From NCBI RefSeq assembly GCF_003590095.1, contig NC_039491.1, positions 5,704,001 to 5,768,000 of the forward strand: a stretch of DNA of 64,000 nucleotides, in the 5' to 3' direction. Made by a program: the position numbers and the translations under genes. The notes beneath the pieces were generated by a model. That model searched no databases, was not told the origin of the DNA, and saw only the letters and a list, made by a program, of their open reading frames with translations. The stretch comes from Trichoplusia ni. Its lineage: Eukaryota > Arthropoda > Insecta > Lepidoptera > Noctuidae. This document shows positions 26,401 through 38,003 of this stretch, piece by piece. Position 1 is the stretch's first letter, and each line of letters begins with the position of its first letter.

Positions 26401-28359
26401 CTTTTAAAGGTTCTTTCCTTGCATTATTCTCCGTGTAATTCCACTTTAAGCCTTAACTTATGGCTTGAAATCCCCAAGACGCAACGCAATTCGGGTAAGC
26501 AAGCGTGGTGATCAATACTTGTTCCTTGAGAATGGACTATTGCTGAACGAAAACGGACCATTGTAATTATATACATTTGTAGGTACTTACTAAGACTTGG
26601 AAGTTATATGTAACGTTTATAATGTAGTGTGTTATTGTTTGTAAATGAACCTTAGTTGCACATGAGTCGATAACAACCAGCTTTCATGCAGGTGATTGTA
26701 GCGTAATTAAATTATGCAAATTGGTTAAATGGTTTCTATCTTGATTTGACTAGCTAAATAGACTCAGCAGACATATAACTCAAGTGCTCAACTAAGCAGG
26801 TTACTATATAATAATGAAATTAAACAGCGTTGCTTGAATCGAGCAACAAAAAAAGCTTATGTTCAATATGCGATATGATTACAGATTACCAATGAGTTAT
26901 GTTTTTATGAGAAATTTATTTTAAAATCTGCTACAAAAATATTACACGATTCTTTCCAATGGTAGTTCGATATCAAACCTAAGCTCTTTTCGACAAATGA
27001 AAAGAAATAGCGTGATAAAGGCAATACATAGAATATTCTTTATTGTACACCACATAAGTACAGCGACAGAGACGTGTCAATTGGTGATACATTCGACATC
27101 GTGTTAGATAAAAATGTAACATTGCATTAATAAGCAGATTAATAGACAAGATAAAATAGTCCATATTATTTCAAACATTTCCATTGCAAAAGTGATACGG
27201 TATAAGCCTACGGAAGTAACCTAAATCCCGACTTTGTTTTCATTTTTCTATTTTTTTCGTATAACCGCTGTCTATAATTCCATGATAGTTAAATCGGCTT
27301 GTGTATTCTAACATCGAACAATAGTTCGGTTACGTTTGATTGATGGTTTCAAAAGTTTCATTTCGAGAATAGACCCGTTTTAATTGCTTTGGGGATCAAA
27401 TAGATTTTTATGAATGTCCGTGAGCCAGAGAGATGTATCTGCAATTTTATTTTTATGGTGTTTGAGATTAAAAGTTTATTTTAAATCAACTTGTTAGTAC
27501 CCAACCACAAATTACAACCTATATAATTTCATCATTCGAACTAAAAGCAAGGATCATTTAGGCATGAAATAAATTGAATTGCGTTAAGTAAAAATTTACC
27601 TGAAGTACGTTGCTAAGCTATACCTAAAAATGAGACCTATATATAACCCGAAAATGAAAATGAAAACTAGTTGATTACTAACATAACTCTGTTAATCATG
27701 GATTCAAAAACTCAAATCAAGTTCTATTTCACTACACGAATATTTTATGTGACTTTAATCAACTTGATAAATGTTCATTCACACAGTTAGCGCCAAATTG
27801 AAAAGTTTTGATAACGTGAATAAGCTAACCAACACTTTCTTGATTACCTATTTATAAACACAAAAAAGTACGAAACAGCAATTCCAGTATTTCATATCTG
27901 TGACAGGTATAACGGTTACGAAAAACTTCGCAGCTCTGTCAACTGAAGGCTATTCAAAATGGAAATCTGTTGGTGTTTCGTTAAGGTTTGTTTTTGTTTG
28001 TTGTATAGCTGTTGTGTTAAGGCCTGGGAACATCAGACTCACGCGATACGAATATAAACATGCCACTGAAGGTCTCAAAACTCGGCGTATATTTTCTAAT
28101 AGACGAACGCATATTTTCTTGTAATGGTCAAACTTCGGCGATGGGAGCAAGCGAAGTTCGGAAGATTTGTTGTGTTTTAAACCTGTTGTAGAACGTTGAA
28201 GGTAACGTTTTATTTTATGGTTGCGTTGTTTCAGGTGTATCTACCTGCTAGCTATTCATTTTTTGAGATTGATCAGTTCTTATATAAGATAATACAGGAA
28301 GCATTTTGTTTTGTTAAACAAGAGGATAAAAATATTCTAGGAAGGTGCGTAATTAGAAT
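23481..28359. other. Noncoding stretch
   Basis: AT-rich, no exon or complete transposon recognised. A DRE-type octamer TATCGATA lies at 26385-26392, but one such match is expected by chance in a window of this size. Confidence 0.5.
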
Positions 28360-28520
28360 GCACGGATAGCCGAGTGGGTAAGGTTACCACTCGAACCCTC
28401 TGCGCGTCTTGTCGTGAGTTCGATCCCTCCAGAGTAAAAGCGTTGGTGCTATCCACGAATTCTTGACCTGAGTCTGGGTGTCTTTGTGCATGTGACACGA
28501 CATGTTCCCAATTTTATCTA
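28360..28520 (+). mobile_element. tRNA-derived SINE (Metulj-like)
   Basis: The head reads GCACGGATAGCCGAGTGG, with a pol III A box TAGCCGAGTGG at 28367-28377 and a B box GAGTTCGATCC at 28416-28426, about 39 bases apart as in tRNA genes. The body 'CTATCCACGAATTCTTGACC' and 'GAGTCTGGGTGTCTTTGTGC' (about 28450-28490) is the lepidopteran SINE body I recall under the name Metulj. The sequence does not close into an acceptor stem, so it is not a tRNA gene. Possible short flanking repeats ATTAGAA (28352-28358 and near 28550) are too weak to fix the ends. Confidence 0.75.
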
Positions 28521-30461
28521 ACTTAACTTTGATAAAATACGTACTTTTGATTAGAAATTTTTAAACGCTTTTTTAACATCATTTCAGTTAATTACGGGCT
28601 AATAAAACACAAGCTGTCGAGGAAACTTTCATTCACATATAACATTTATATCAACATACGATGTACACTCGCATATTCGATCGCGATATTTATTATTCCT
28701 TTGTCACGAATATCGGAATTCGAATAAAAACTATGCATTATACAGGGCGGCCACTCATCCGTATTCCTACAAACTGTAGCCAAGCCTATTCGAAGTCACC
28801 CTGGGGTCCTTTGAATTGCAAAATGCCTCAGCCATTACAAGAAATTGTATAAAAAGTGAACCTCGACGTTATAAGTCAGATGGAAACGCTCTCAATGCTC
28901 AGTTTTATGTAATTGAAATGGCAAACAAACTTTCTACGGAAAGTAATATTGTGAATTGATAAGTTAAATCTCTTGGGGTTTAGATTACGTACTTACAAGA
29001 GAATTTTATTCAAGGATACTTTTTAATTTCTTAAAGTTAAATAAAGAATCTTTTCTACATATTATCTGTTTTTTCTTTCAATAAGCCTAATATTTATTCG
29101 GCAAAGAGCCCACTTCTTCATTTCTTCAAAACACGGGACTTGACGGGACACTTATTTCAGGTCGTCGCCTTTTTCATTGAGGAAGGCAACAAATATCTTA
29201 AAGGCTTACGCGCGAGCACAGCTAGTGTAATGTGTTTTGTTTTCACACGTTTTCTCCATGAAAGGAGGTACAACATGGTAAAGCAAATAACGCAGAAGGC
29301 AACTAATCTGAGACAAACTGTGTCTTACCGTACTAATCGGCACGTTGGGAGCCGTTAACGCATCCGGCCGGCGGTCTTTAGGCTGGTTTATTCGCTTTTC
29401 TGCGAAAGCCTTTTTAGCATTACTATTATACCTATAGTTCTTAAGTTCATTTTGACAAGTTTGAAGAACAAAATAATGTCTCGTGTTAGTCGGATAATAT
29501 TGAAATAAATTTTACGTCACTCGTCGCTTTAGCTCTAGATTTAGATGAAAATAACCAAGATGAAATATGATTATTATATGACCAATTTCCAATGATTTCA
29601 AAAGGACTTAAGTTGTTAAAACAACATAAATACATACGAGCTGCTACTAATATTTCTTAGAGTAGGTGCTAAAGTTAACTTCGATTCGTTAGACTAATTA
29701 GAACTAGACGAGTGAAACACGAATTCATTGCAGAAACAACCATAAATTACCTCTTACCCTATATTTACATAACAGAGAGTTATTTCCTAAAGCCATTGGG
29801 CTATTGAATGGCCGGTATACTTGTTTATTTACGGAGTACAGAGGATGTTCCTCAATTTTGAGGTAAATTAACCCCTGCATGGTTGATAGTAATTATTCCA
29901 CCCTTTCTATGACACGAATTATTTGTCGGAGACTCCCATTTTGAAAATAAAATTTTGGTTTTAGCAATTTTACAAAAACTAGACTAATATTTGTGTTTTG
30001 TTAGGTTCAGAACTTTTTGTGGGTGTAGATAAATGTTTGAAAGTTGGCGATGAAATTTCAATTTAATTTTTATGAATGGAAATATATTTCCATTTTTTCA
30101 AACGAAAATACGAGAAAGAAATATATAGGACAAACTACACATCAATAAGTCTGCACATCTAGCGTAATATGCGTGGTTAGTTCCACGTTCCTCGGTAATG
30201 CACGGCCGACCTTATTCCCCGATCGGCTGGAAAGATGAAGTTAATGCTGCCATTAGGATATCTCACACATTTGAATAGTTTCCACGGTATGAAGATCTTG
30301 TCGCGTACTTGCGAACTAGCTGACCCGTGTTATGGTTTTATGTTATTTTTTATGAAGTATTTTCATATTTATATTCAATTCGATGAAATAATGAATTTGC
30401 CTATATTTTAGTGGGCAATATCTTCGAACATTTTGCTTTAAGATGTATTTCATTAAACTTT
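28521..30461. other. Noncoding stretch
   Basis: No exon recognised. A GC-richer patch lies at about 29119-29370. AACTAGCTGACCCG at 30314-30327 matches the start of a repeat common in insects (as I recall it), but the match ends after 14 bases and is not called. Confidence 0.45.
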
Positions 30462-30496
30462 TCTGTAACCATGTTTATTTTTTGTTACAGGTAAGG
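30462..30496 (+). other. Candidate recursive splice site (ratchet point) 1
   Basis: A pyrimidine-rich tract, TTTATTTTTTGTTACAG, ends at 30490 and is followed with no gap by GTAAGG at 30491-30496. A branch-like TGTAAC lies 22 bases upstream. Abutted 3' and 5' splice sites (AG|GTAAG) define the zero-length exons used in recursive splicing of long insect introns. Both halves are good matches on the + strand, the strand of the SAM-domain gene. No coding frame is attached. Confidence 0.55.
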
Positions 30497-33400
30497 CGGT
30501 TTTTATACACAGCATTTGGTAAAGTGATTTTTTAAAAATTTGGCTTTAAAGTAACAGTTTCGATGGACACAACAAAATCAATAGAACCGTGCTTTCAAAA
30601 GGTAAAATCAAATCAATACAAAAATGTTGTCCAACTGAATCACGTCCAATCTCACGGTACGTAAAGTAACGAATAATACTTACTAGCTTTACGCGAGTGC
30701 AAAGGGATTCGTTAAAAGGGTAAAGCAGCCTCGTCACATTGTTTATTTAGTCCGCTCGTCGGTCGGCAAGCCTAATCCGGATCGATCGTCTGCCGGAATG
30801 TTCGAGCCGGCGTTTGAGCCATTCCCCGTCACGTATGCAGTATTTACAAGTTTTTAGGGAGCTTGCAAGGTTTCCGTGCGTGTTCTTGAACGACAAAGAA
30901 ATATAAATATTTAGTCGATACTTTTTTCTACGTAGCTTTGTCATAATTGCACAAATGGATTTGTTGGTTTGCAGATAGGTAATAATTTATAGTGATCATA
31001 ATTGATAATGATGATAGAAATAGTTAAACAGTTACTGTTGAATAAATTATCATATCAATAGAATTAGGTAGTCATAATTCCTGGATTAGCGGATTTGGCG
31101 AATTCGGTATTAGCAAGGTCCCATAAATTATTATGTTTACATTTTAATAGACATATGATTAAATATATTTATTTTAGTTAAAACTATAATAACACGATAA
31201 TTAAAATTATTCACGGCAAATAACTATATTCGCAACCCTGACATACGTCCTCTCTCATAGCCACTCACTATAAAATTAACATAACATTTTTTGTAATTCT
31301 TTGCAGCACTAAATCATGGTCCGACAAATCTAAATTGGTCTCTACAAGTTCCCATCAACTTTATTAAGTAACTTAGTCAAAACAGGATGTACGGGTCTTT
31401 TAACAATGGTTGCTTTCACGTCGTCTGTCATCAGTTGATTGTTACTGCTATCCTTTTTTATTTCTTGTGTTTAATGTCGTGCGTCCCTTTCGTCCGTACT
31501 GCGAACCTCGTGTTTATAATCACTATGCAAATTGGAGCATTTCAATATAGCGCTTGAACGAGACCAATGCGGCTTATTGTAATTGAGTTCTTTATGTTTT
31601 TGATTACGAACGTTTGACGATTTGATTATTACATTTTCGGTATAAGTTTTGATTTAATAGATTTAATCAAGTACTGGTTATTTGAGTTTCGTAACAACCC
31701 TTCAATGTTAGAGTTTGGAAGGTGTTTGAAAGTTTTTATTGGTTGTTGTATGTTTTTAATATGCTCAATTGCTTACAATAGAATCTTGTTTGCTTCAAGC
31801 ATCATTGCGTCAATGTAATTTATTAGCGTAAGTAGAAGTTAAGAGTATTGCTATATTAATATTACTATTATGTCTAAATTCCAAAACAAGTAGCCACCAG
31901 TATTTGTTCAAATTGAATAGTTTAATGATACTAATTTATTTGCTAAATCGGGTACTAAACCTGAATAAGCTACCAATTAATTATTCCCTGTAAGTGCTAT
32001 TACTTACTCTAAAGAATTTATATCATTACTAACGATAACTGCAATGTAGTCCGGTATCTGGTTCAGACCACAAAACGAAACCCGAACAAAGTTGATTTCC
32101 GTCAAGTAATGGTCGAAATAAGTCAACATTGTTCAATAGTACATGACATGCTGTCTGCTGTTGAACTAAATACTATTCAACACGTTGATTTACGATTTGT
32201 TTAGTCGACTAATAAGCAGGCTTGTGCTTAAGCACTTTGTAATTGGAGAGCGGTGGTAAGGAAATTTTGATTTATCGAACTCGTTTTTTAGCTGTCTCAC
32301 CAAGCTATTTGCAATCAGTTGTTTGTTCCTTCACACCAATACTAACTATTTAAAGTTCGTACAGTTCTCCGAGTAAAGTCAAATTCCTGCAATAAAGAAG
32401 CCCTTTAGGTTTGTATAAATTACAAAGGCATTAACAGTCAGAACAGAATTCGTTCCCTACCCATAAAGATCCGGCCGGAAATAGCCACGCTCAATTTTAC
32501 GAACTGATAAATACTAATAACATTACTCTAACCATTCAAGACGATAACGGAACCCCGCGTAATTTAAAAGAACGATTACATTAGCATCTTGTTACCGCAT
32601 GCCGAGATCACCCCTTATAAAGTTGCCAAAACATCCTTTGATCTTCACATTGTTTTGTCCGGCTCACGGAAATTTATTTTGAACACAGTACCCTTGGGCG
32701 CCGTATTTTATTCAAAGTTGGTATAAGATCTACACAAATACCCCCTTATGCGTAACCATTGGTAGGAATGTGTTAAGAATAGTTTCGAAGATATGCAATG
32801 CATAAAACTTATAGAATGTACGAACATTAGGTAGAGGTTTCCAGCAAGCAACATTAAGAATTATAGTTCATTGTATACACAAGAACAATAGTAAATTTGA
32901 GGCTAGAAACAGCGGAGACAGAAAACAAATTGCTTCTAAGAAACGTCGTAGATAAAACGTTTGCAATTTGTCATTCATTATCATATGTTTGCTATCTCAA
33001 AGGTAAGTTTGTGGAGTGCGGAAAAAAGACGACATGTGTGGCTTCTTCAAAGCGCCAGCCAATTCAATTTCTTGTGCGCGAAAAAAATGCAACTTGCAGG
33101 AGAATATGAATTTATTTTTCCTTGAGTGTTAAGAACATCCAAAAATACTTGATTACTGACTGTCTTGAACTCCTTTAAAGATTAAGACTTCTAATCGTGT
33201 CCGTCCCTTGCGATAGAAGCGGTCTTGTGGGAAGATAAAGGACTTACCTCTTCAAAAGTCGGACCCCTTTACTATTGTGAAGTGCATATTAAAGCGGGCG
33301 GAGCTTTTCTTGTGAATTGGCTCCTTGATTTGAAGTTTACAGTCGTCGAAAGCCAATTCACGGGTTAAATAATTCCGACTAATTCTTGGATTTGTTATGG

Positions 33401-35859
33401 CAAAGGGGTTTGTTTATATAAAACAGCGACGGTTTTCTTTGACTTTTAGTAACTGCGGTGACGTAATTTATCCATCTAATTTATTAGTAGTATTATTACC
33501 AAATAGTTTAAAAAATGTATCAAGATTTTGATGATTATCATGTAGAATAAAATAATGCTAATAAAAGGTAACTCCAGTACAACAGGTAATAAAAAACTAG
33601 ACTAGCTTTATGCGATAAATCAACTTGGCTGCTGAATGGGCAATCGAATATTCATGCGTGTAACATGGACCTGTTAATATAACGAACATCCAAAGCCACT
33701 TCTACATAGACCTTAATTATGTAAATGTCTATGATATAAAGCCCCATTTTATTACACGCGTAATTGTTTTTGCATATTCAGATTATTTTATTGCTAAAAA
33801 ACAACGCTCATTACTATAATTAGAATAGGAATCGTATTAAATTTGTCATGTTTATTTAGAACGTGTGCCCAAGGTTTAATATATGGTAAATTTTAATGTG
33901 ATATTGAAGATAAAAAAGATTAAATGCAATACTAAAATTTTATGACTTCGAAATAGCTATGAATGTAAAGTGAAACCAAACTGTTGGCGACGGTATAAAC
34001 GAGATATAAAATATTAACTTCTCGAGTATTGTATTAAAACCGGATCAAAGATTTCCTTTCGTTTTATTAAGATACGATATTGTTTTAATAGTTTATTTCT
34101 TGACAATAAAACCCGGCCGTTGCATAACAGTTATTAAATGAATTAAAAATATAAATAGAAAATTAAGACCAGCCTGTTGACCTTCCTCCAGTATCAAGAA
34201 TATCGAATGTTTTAGGTATTCAATTCAACAAATCGATTAGCCTTATTCGATAACATTTTGTATCATTAATATTGACTACAATGTAAACAGCGGATCCTCG
34301 AGAGAATAAAAATCTGTTAGTTAATAACAGCAGTATTTTGCAAGCTCTATTCAGTGTACAGTAGTCACGAAGAATAACGTTTTGTACGCCTCCCTTGAGA
34401 TTGAACAGAGAGATGGAAATTTCTTAGCCTTAGTTACTTAGACTTGAGTACAAAACAAGATTTGTAAATATAAATGCTTTTCTCGTAACGTCGTAGATCG
34501 GTGAGAGGATTTTGTTTTTATCGCTGAAGTAATTTTATTATTGTTACTGAAATCGATAGATCACAATTATAAAAATATTTTTTGTCATAGTATTCTATGT
34601 AACTGTGCTAAAGTTTAAAACACCATTTCAAAATCAAATATGAAAATCGCTTTCAAAAATAAAAACCGTACTAGAATTTTTACTTCCATATAACGGGCAT
34701 AAAAGAATCATTTTTCAATTTGCCAATACCGATTCTTGTGAATGTTTCACGCAAAAACGTACACGACACACGATAGCCACCTACGTTGCGGAGTGAAGCG
34801 GATTGTTGCTACTTTTTTATTCGCCCGAGTTCCGACAAAAAAGCAATCTATGAATCGGCCGCTTGCCCACCACCGTTTTACCGACGTAAAAGTTCAAATC
34901 ATGACTTATTCCATCGAAACTCGGTCGATAATCGCGGCATTTTAAATTTTGAAATTATTAAACAGCTCGGTCGTGTAATACGAGATTTGCGGCCATGAAA
35001 GCCAGTGTCGCTGAGCTTCGTGTATTAGATTACCTACTTTGCGGTTTGAGGAGACGCCATGAGCATTGTGGTTACAAAGCTTCTCACGGTGCGCACTGTT
35101 CCTAGCCCGTACGTGTCTAATCCGAATTCCTTCTATTGTTTCAAGCGGAAGGTGTTATTAACACGTTTTATCTTCGCCTCTAACAGTACAAGCTGGTTAA
35201 AAGCTCTAACCGTAATTCGAACACGCTTTTTTATTTAATTTAAAAATATGTAGTTTATATTCACAGCACCTTCGAGACATTTTTCCTCTCGTAAGAATAT
35301 TATTCTGCGGGGTATTCTAAAGATACTATGAAACTGTATGCGGTGTAAGTCTTGTGAACGGTCCGGGTAATTTATTCGTCCCCTAAAGCAGTGCATCACC
35401 GAAGACTGCGCTGCTGCTGCCCGTAGCGTGGGCGGCACCCACCATTGTGACAAAATAATGTCTCCTCACTATAACCTTCTTACACTCACTATTTCAACCA
35501 AGAAAACACCTTATTCTTAGAACTACAAAACTCTTATTCGCGCGGATCTTTGGACCAGATGGTACGCCGCGATAGCGCTGAATAATCAACGCTTAAAACG
35601 TCTGGAAAAGGAAGATACGGTAATGTAATATGAATAACAAAACGACAGAGATATATTCCTATTTAATTCTTATTACTTACGACCAACAATGGTGATAAAT
35701 TATAAGAGTTAATTCTATTTGTATATCTCGGACTGTGTAGTCACACTTCTTAATCAATAACTGCGTTAATATGTGGTAGCTAAATAGTATTGTTTGGTTG
35801 CGTAGAGTTCGCTTTGATCTATTTTTGATCGGACTCGATAGAGTAGGGCCGCGTTGGTA
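30497..35859. other. Noncoding stretch
   Basis: Mostly AT-rich, with GC-richer patches near 30750-30830 and 34780-34900. A consensus-quality splice donor at 33003 is listed separately. No exon can be defined. Confidence 0.45.
33000..33008 (+). other. Isolated consensus 5' splice site
   Basis: AAG|GTAAGT at 33000-33008 matches the donor consensus (MAG|GTRAGT) fully. The same frame is open for about 100 bases before it (from about 32897), but no polypyrimidine tract or acceptor is seen upstream and the peptide is not recognised. It may be a cryptic site or the end of an unrecognised noncoding first exon. Confidence 0.25.
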
Positions 35860-36026
35860 CGATTGCGTTTCTGAGTCGAGTCGGCGTCGCAGCTCCAATT
35901 TTCCAGAAGAGTGAGTTTCCAGCAATTGATGCGTTGTGACGCGGCGACAGCTCGCGAGCTTGCGATTAATTACTTTCGCCAAGTCGACTCCGCCGTAGCC
36001 GGGTAGGGCTTCGCTTCAACTGTCGT
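35860..36026 (+). promoter_or_regulatory. CpG-rich islet ending in a strong donor; possible alternative first exon
   Basis: About 165 CpG-rich bases (GGCGTCGC, GACGCGGCGACAG, CTCGCGAGC, CCGCCGTAGCCGGG) end at CGT|GTAAGT (36027-36032), a strong 5' splice site on the + strand. After it the composition returns to AT-rich. This is the pattern of a noncoding first exon with its promoter. There is no supported ORF: the minus-strand frame across it opens on TTG and has no family signature. A 14-nt palindrome TTTTGCATGCAAAA follows near 36046. Confidence 0.3.
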
Positions 36027-36032
36027 GTAAGT

Positions 36033-37044
36033 TTTTGTTACACCGTTTTTGCATGCAAAACTTGCAGTCGGAATAAATTGAATTGATACGTGGCAACACT
36101 CGACTACACCAGCTGTGTCTGTATCTGACACATCTTAAAACGGCAAAGGCTTTTAATTACTTGTTACAAACGTATCCATTTAAAGATTTTATCTCACTAA
36201 CGCGCACTAACTGTCGTCATATAAGTGCCCACTATTAACTCTGAATAAACAGTCTTGCTAAAGCGAATACAATTTAAATCCGTTTATTTAGAAAACATAT
36301 TTTGCTGCTGTTATCTTGTCTAACATTGCTGTGGTCTTTCTGCATTTGTGGAATGTTTTAAATTTAATTCAATGAAGGTCATTTACATTTACCCTACGAA
36401 TGATTTTTGGCCTATTATTTATTAACCTAAGACTATTTTCAGTAAGTATCGAAATGAGTTTGAAATTTAAAAACAATACATTAGGTAAGGACTAATTTAC
36501 CTAATACATAAAAATAATTCAATACACAAATACTTGAGTTAAATAAAAATAACAAGGAAACATTAATATACACCTTCATACCTTCCCAGCACTCCTCGTG
36601 TCGACAATTTGACATATCAATATTGTACAGACAACTTCAAGTAGCAGTAATTTTGATGTCGTACACGAGAAACGTTTTACCTACCTGGGTCTACCTGGGA
36701 CCCGCTTCAGGCGTTTAACCTCGTGGAAAATGTGAATAGTAACTTATTCCCGTCAGTGGCATTGCTCGGCCGGCGATGTGTGAATTGGGCTGGGAGTGTG
36801 CGTGGCTCAGTGCCAACGCTGTGCCTCCACCCGACTGCACGTACGTGTGTACTGATTTATGAGACTAACTTTACCACTGCTTAGCAGTTTGTGTCCGATT
36901 ATAAAGGATGGTGATGGAGGCTATAAAGGGCAAACAACAGCTCCAGTAATCATTATTGTTTAGTTTATTTACGTTAGTACTGAGCTGTTCACATAAATTA
37001 TGAAGAAACGGGTTGTAATCTAGAAGATGTAATGAATAAAATAC
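36033..37044. other. Noncoding stretch with a GC islet
   Basis: AT-rich apart from the islet at 36749-36850, listed separately. Confidence 0.45.
36749..36850. other. GC-rich islet, unexplained
   Basis: About 100 bases of GC-rich sequence (CTCGGCCGGCGATGTGTG, GGGCTGGGAGTGTGCG, TGTGCCTCCACCCGACTGCA) with an initiator-like CGTCAGTGG at its left end. There is no open frame with a signature. Its closeness to the islet at 35860-36026 suggests a shared regulatory role, which is inference only. Confidence 0.25.
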
Positions 37045-37150
37045 CTAGTGGTACTGCACAACGCGTCGCGGGTTCGATCCACGAATGCTTTTAGTTTGTC
37101 TTAATGTCTTTGTGCATTTGTCTTGAATATTTGCGAAACAACTGGGACAT
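37045..37150 (+). mobile_element. 5'-truncated tRNA-SINE fragment
   Basis: A B box GGGTTCGATCC at 37070-37080 is followed by CCACGAATGCTTTTAGTTTG and TGTCTTTGTGCATTTG, the same body as the SINE at 28360-28520 (CCACGAATTCTTGACC, TGTCTTTGTGCATGTG). The A box is not found. The copy is diverged and therefore older. Confidence 0.6.
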
Positions 37151-37689
37151 AAGGATCACATTTCTTAAAAGTTGTTTTAAAAATAAAGTATATCAATGTC
37201 TTCATCAATATTTGTTTTAAGAATTACTTGTATTTCTGTTTACCAACCATGACACACAATTATAAACTTTCTTTACCTCTAGCCACAATAAGATATTGTA
37301 AGGTATTCAATAGAAGTTCCACCTAGACTGAGTCTAGCCTTTGACATGCTAATGTTGGGGACAATCAACATGTGGCGAGTTACTCACGCAAAACCAATTT
37401 GATCGGGGCATCAATTTAGAGAGCTGTTACTAAACATTACATAGTACAGTGAAGGTTAAATATTAAAGTGTTATTTACTAAATTGATTAAGTTTAATATA
37501 CATCTAAAATGAAACAAATTAAAAGGCTATGTAATAGGTATTGTGTTCGTGTCCTGGGGCCCACAATGCTCCCATAATGTATATACCCATTTAACATGAA
37601 CGTACCAAGTTTGGAGTACTTGCAAGACTTGTTAGAAAAGTATTGTTAAATAGGTTGTTAATCCGTGATTTTTGGTAAATTATAGAGAA
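37151..37689. other. Noncoding stretch
   Basis: AT-rich, nothing recognised. Confidence 0.5.
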
Positions 37690-38003
37690 TCCTACTACTA
37701 TTATAAAGGCAAAAGTTTGTAATTATGGATGTATGGATGTTTGTTACTCTTTCACGTAAAAACTACTGAATGGATTTGAATGAAACTTTACCACAATATA
37801 GCTTATACATCAGAATAACACATAGGCTACAATTTTTGAGGTTTCTAATGTGAGGTCGTAAAAAAACTCATTTTTGCGCTTACATTGCAAACGCTGACTG
37901 AATCCTACAAGATAGATAGAAGGCAGATAGATAGATAGAAGGCAGGTATAAATTATAACTTATATCTTCTAACCACGCGGACGAAGTCGCGGGCAACAGC
38001 TAG
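37690..38003 (+). mobile_element. Non-autonomous Helitron (Lep1-like), complete termini
   Basis: It starts TCCTACTACTATTATAAAGG at 37690, preceded by A. It ends with a GC hairpin, CCACGCGGACGAAGTCGCGGG, then CAACAGCTAG at 38003, followed by T: both hallmarks of Helitron insertion between A and T. The interior holds a block shared with the fragment at 23353 and a GATA microsatellite (37911-37945). It has no ORF, so it depends on a helicase-replicase supplied in trans. The 3' 20 bases are almost identical to the copy at 1418-1687. Confidence 0.85.
37911..37945. repeat. GATA microsatellite inside the Helitron
   Basis: GATAGATAGAAGGCA is followed by GATAGATAGATAGAAGGCA, a short GATA array duplicated together with an AGGCA spacer. 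Confidence 0.85.

Noticed and set aside
28360..28432. Functional tRNA gene
   Set aside because: A and B boxes are present, but the ends do not pair into an acceptor stem and the sequence continues into a known SINE-type body.
30314..30327. Start of the common insect repeat AACTAGCTGACCCG
   Set aside because: The match stops after 14 bases and the following sequence is unrelated, so chance or an unidentifiable remnant.
35677..35982. 101-codon open frame on the minus strand
   Set aside because: It starts at TTG, has no family signature, and runs from a CpG islet into AT-rich DNA. Better explained as a by-product of the islet's composition.
37911..37945. CRISPR-like or regularly spaced repeat
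   Set aside because: A short GATA microsatellite within a Helitron. There are no spacers, and the window is eukaryotic.
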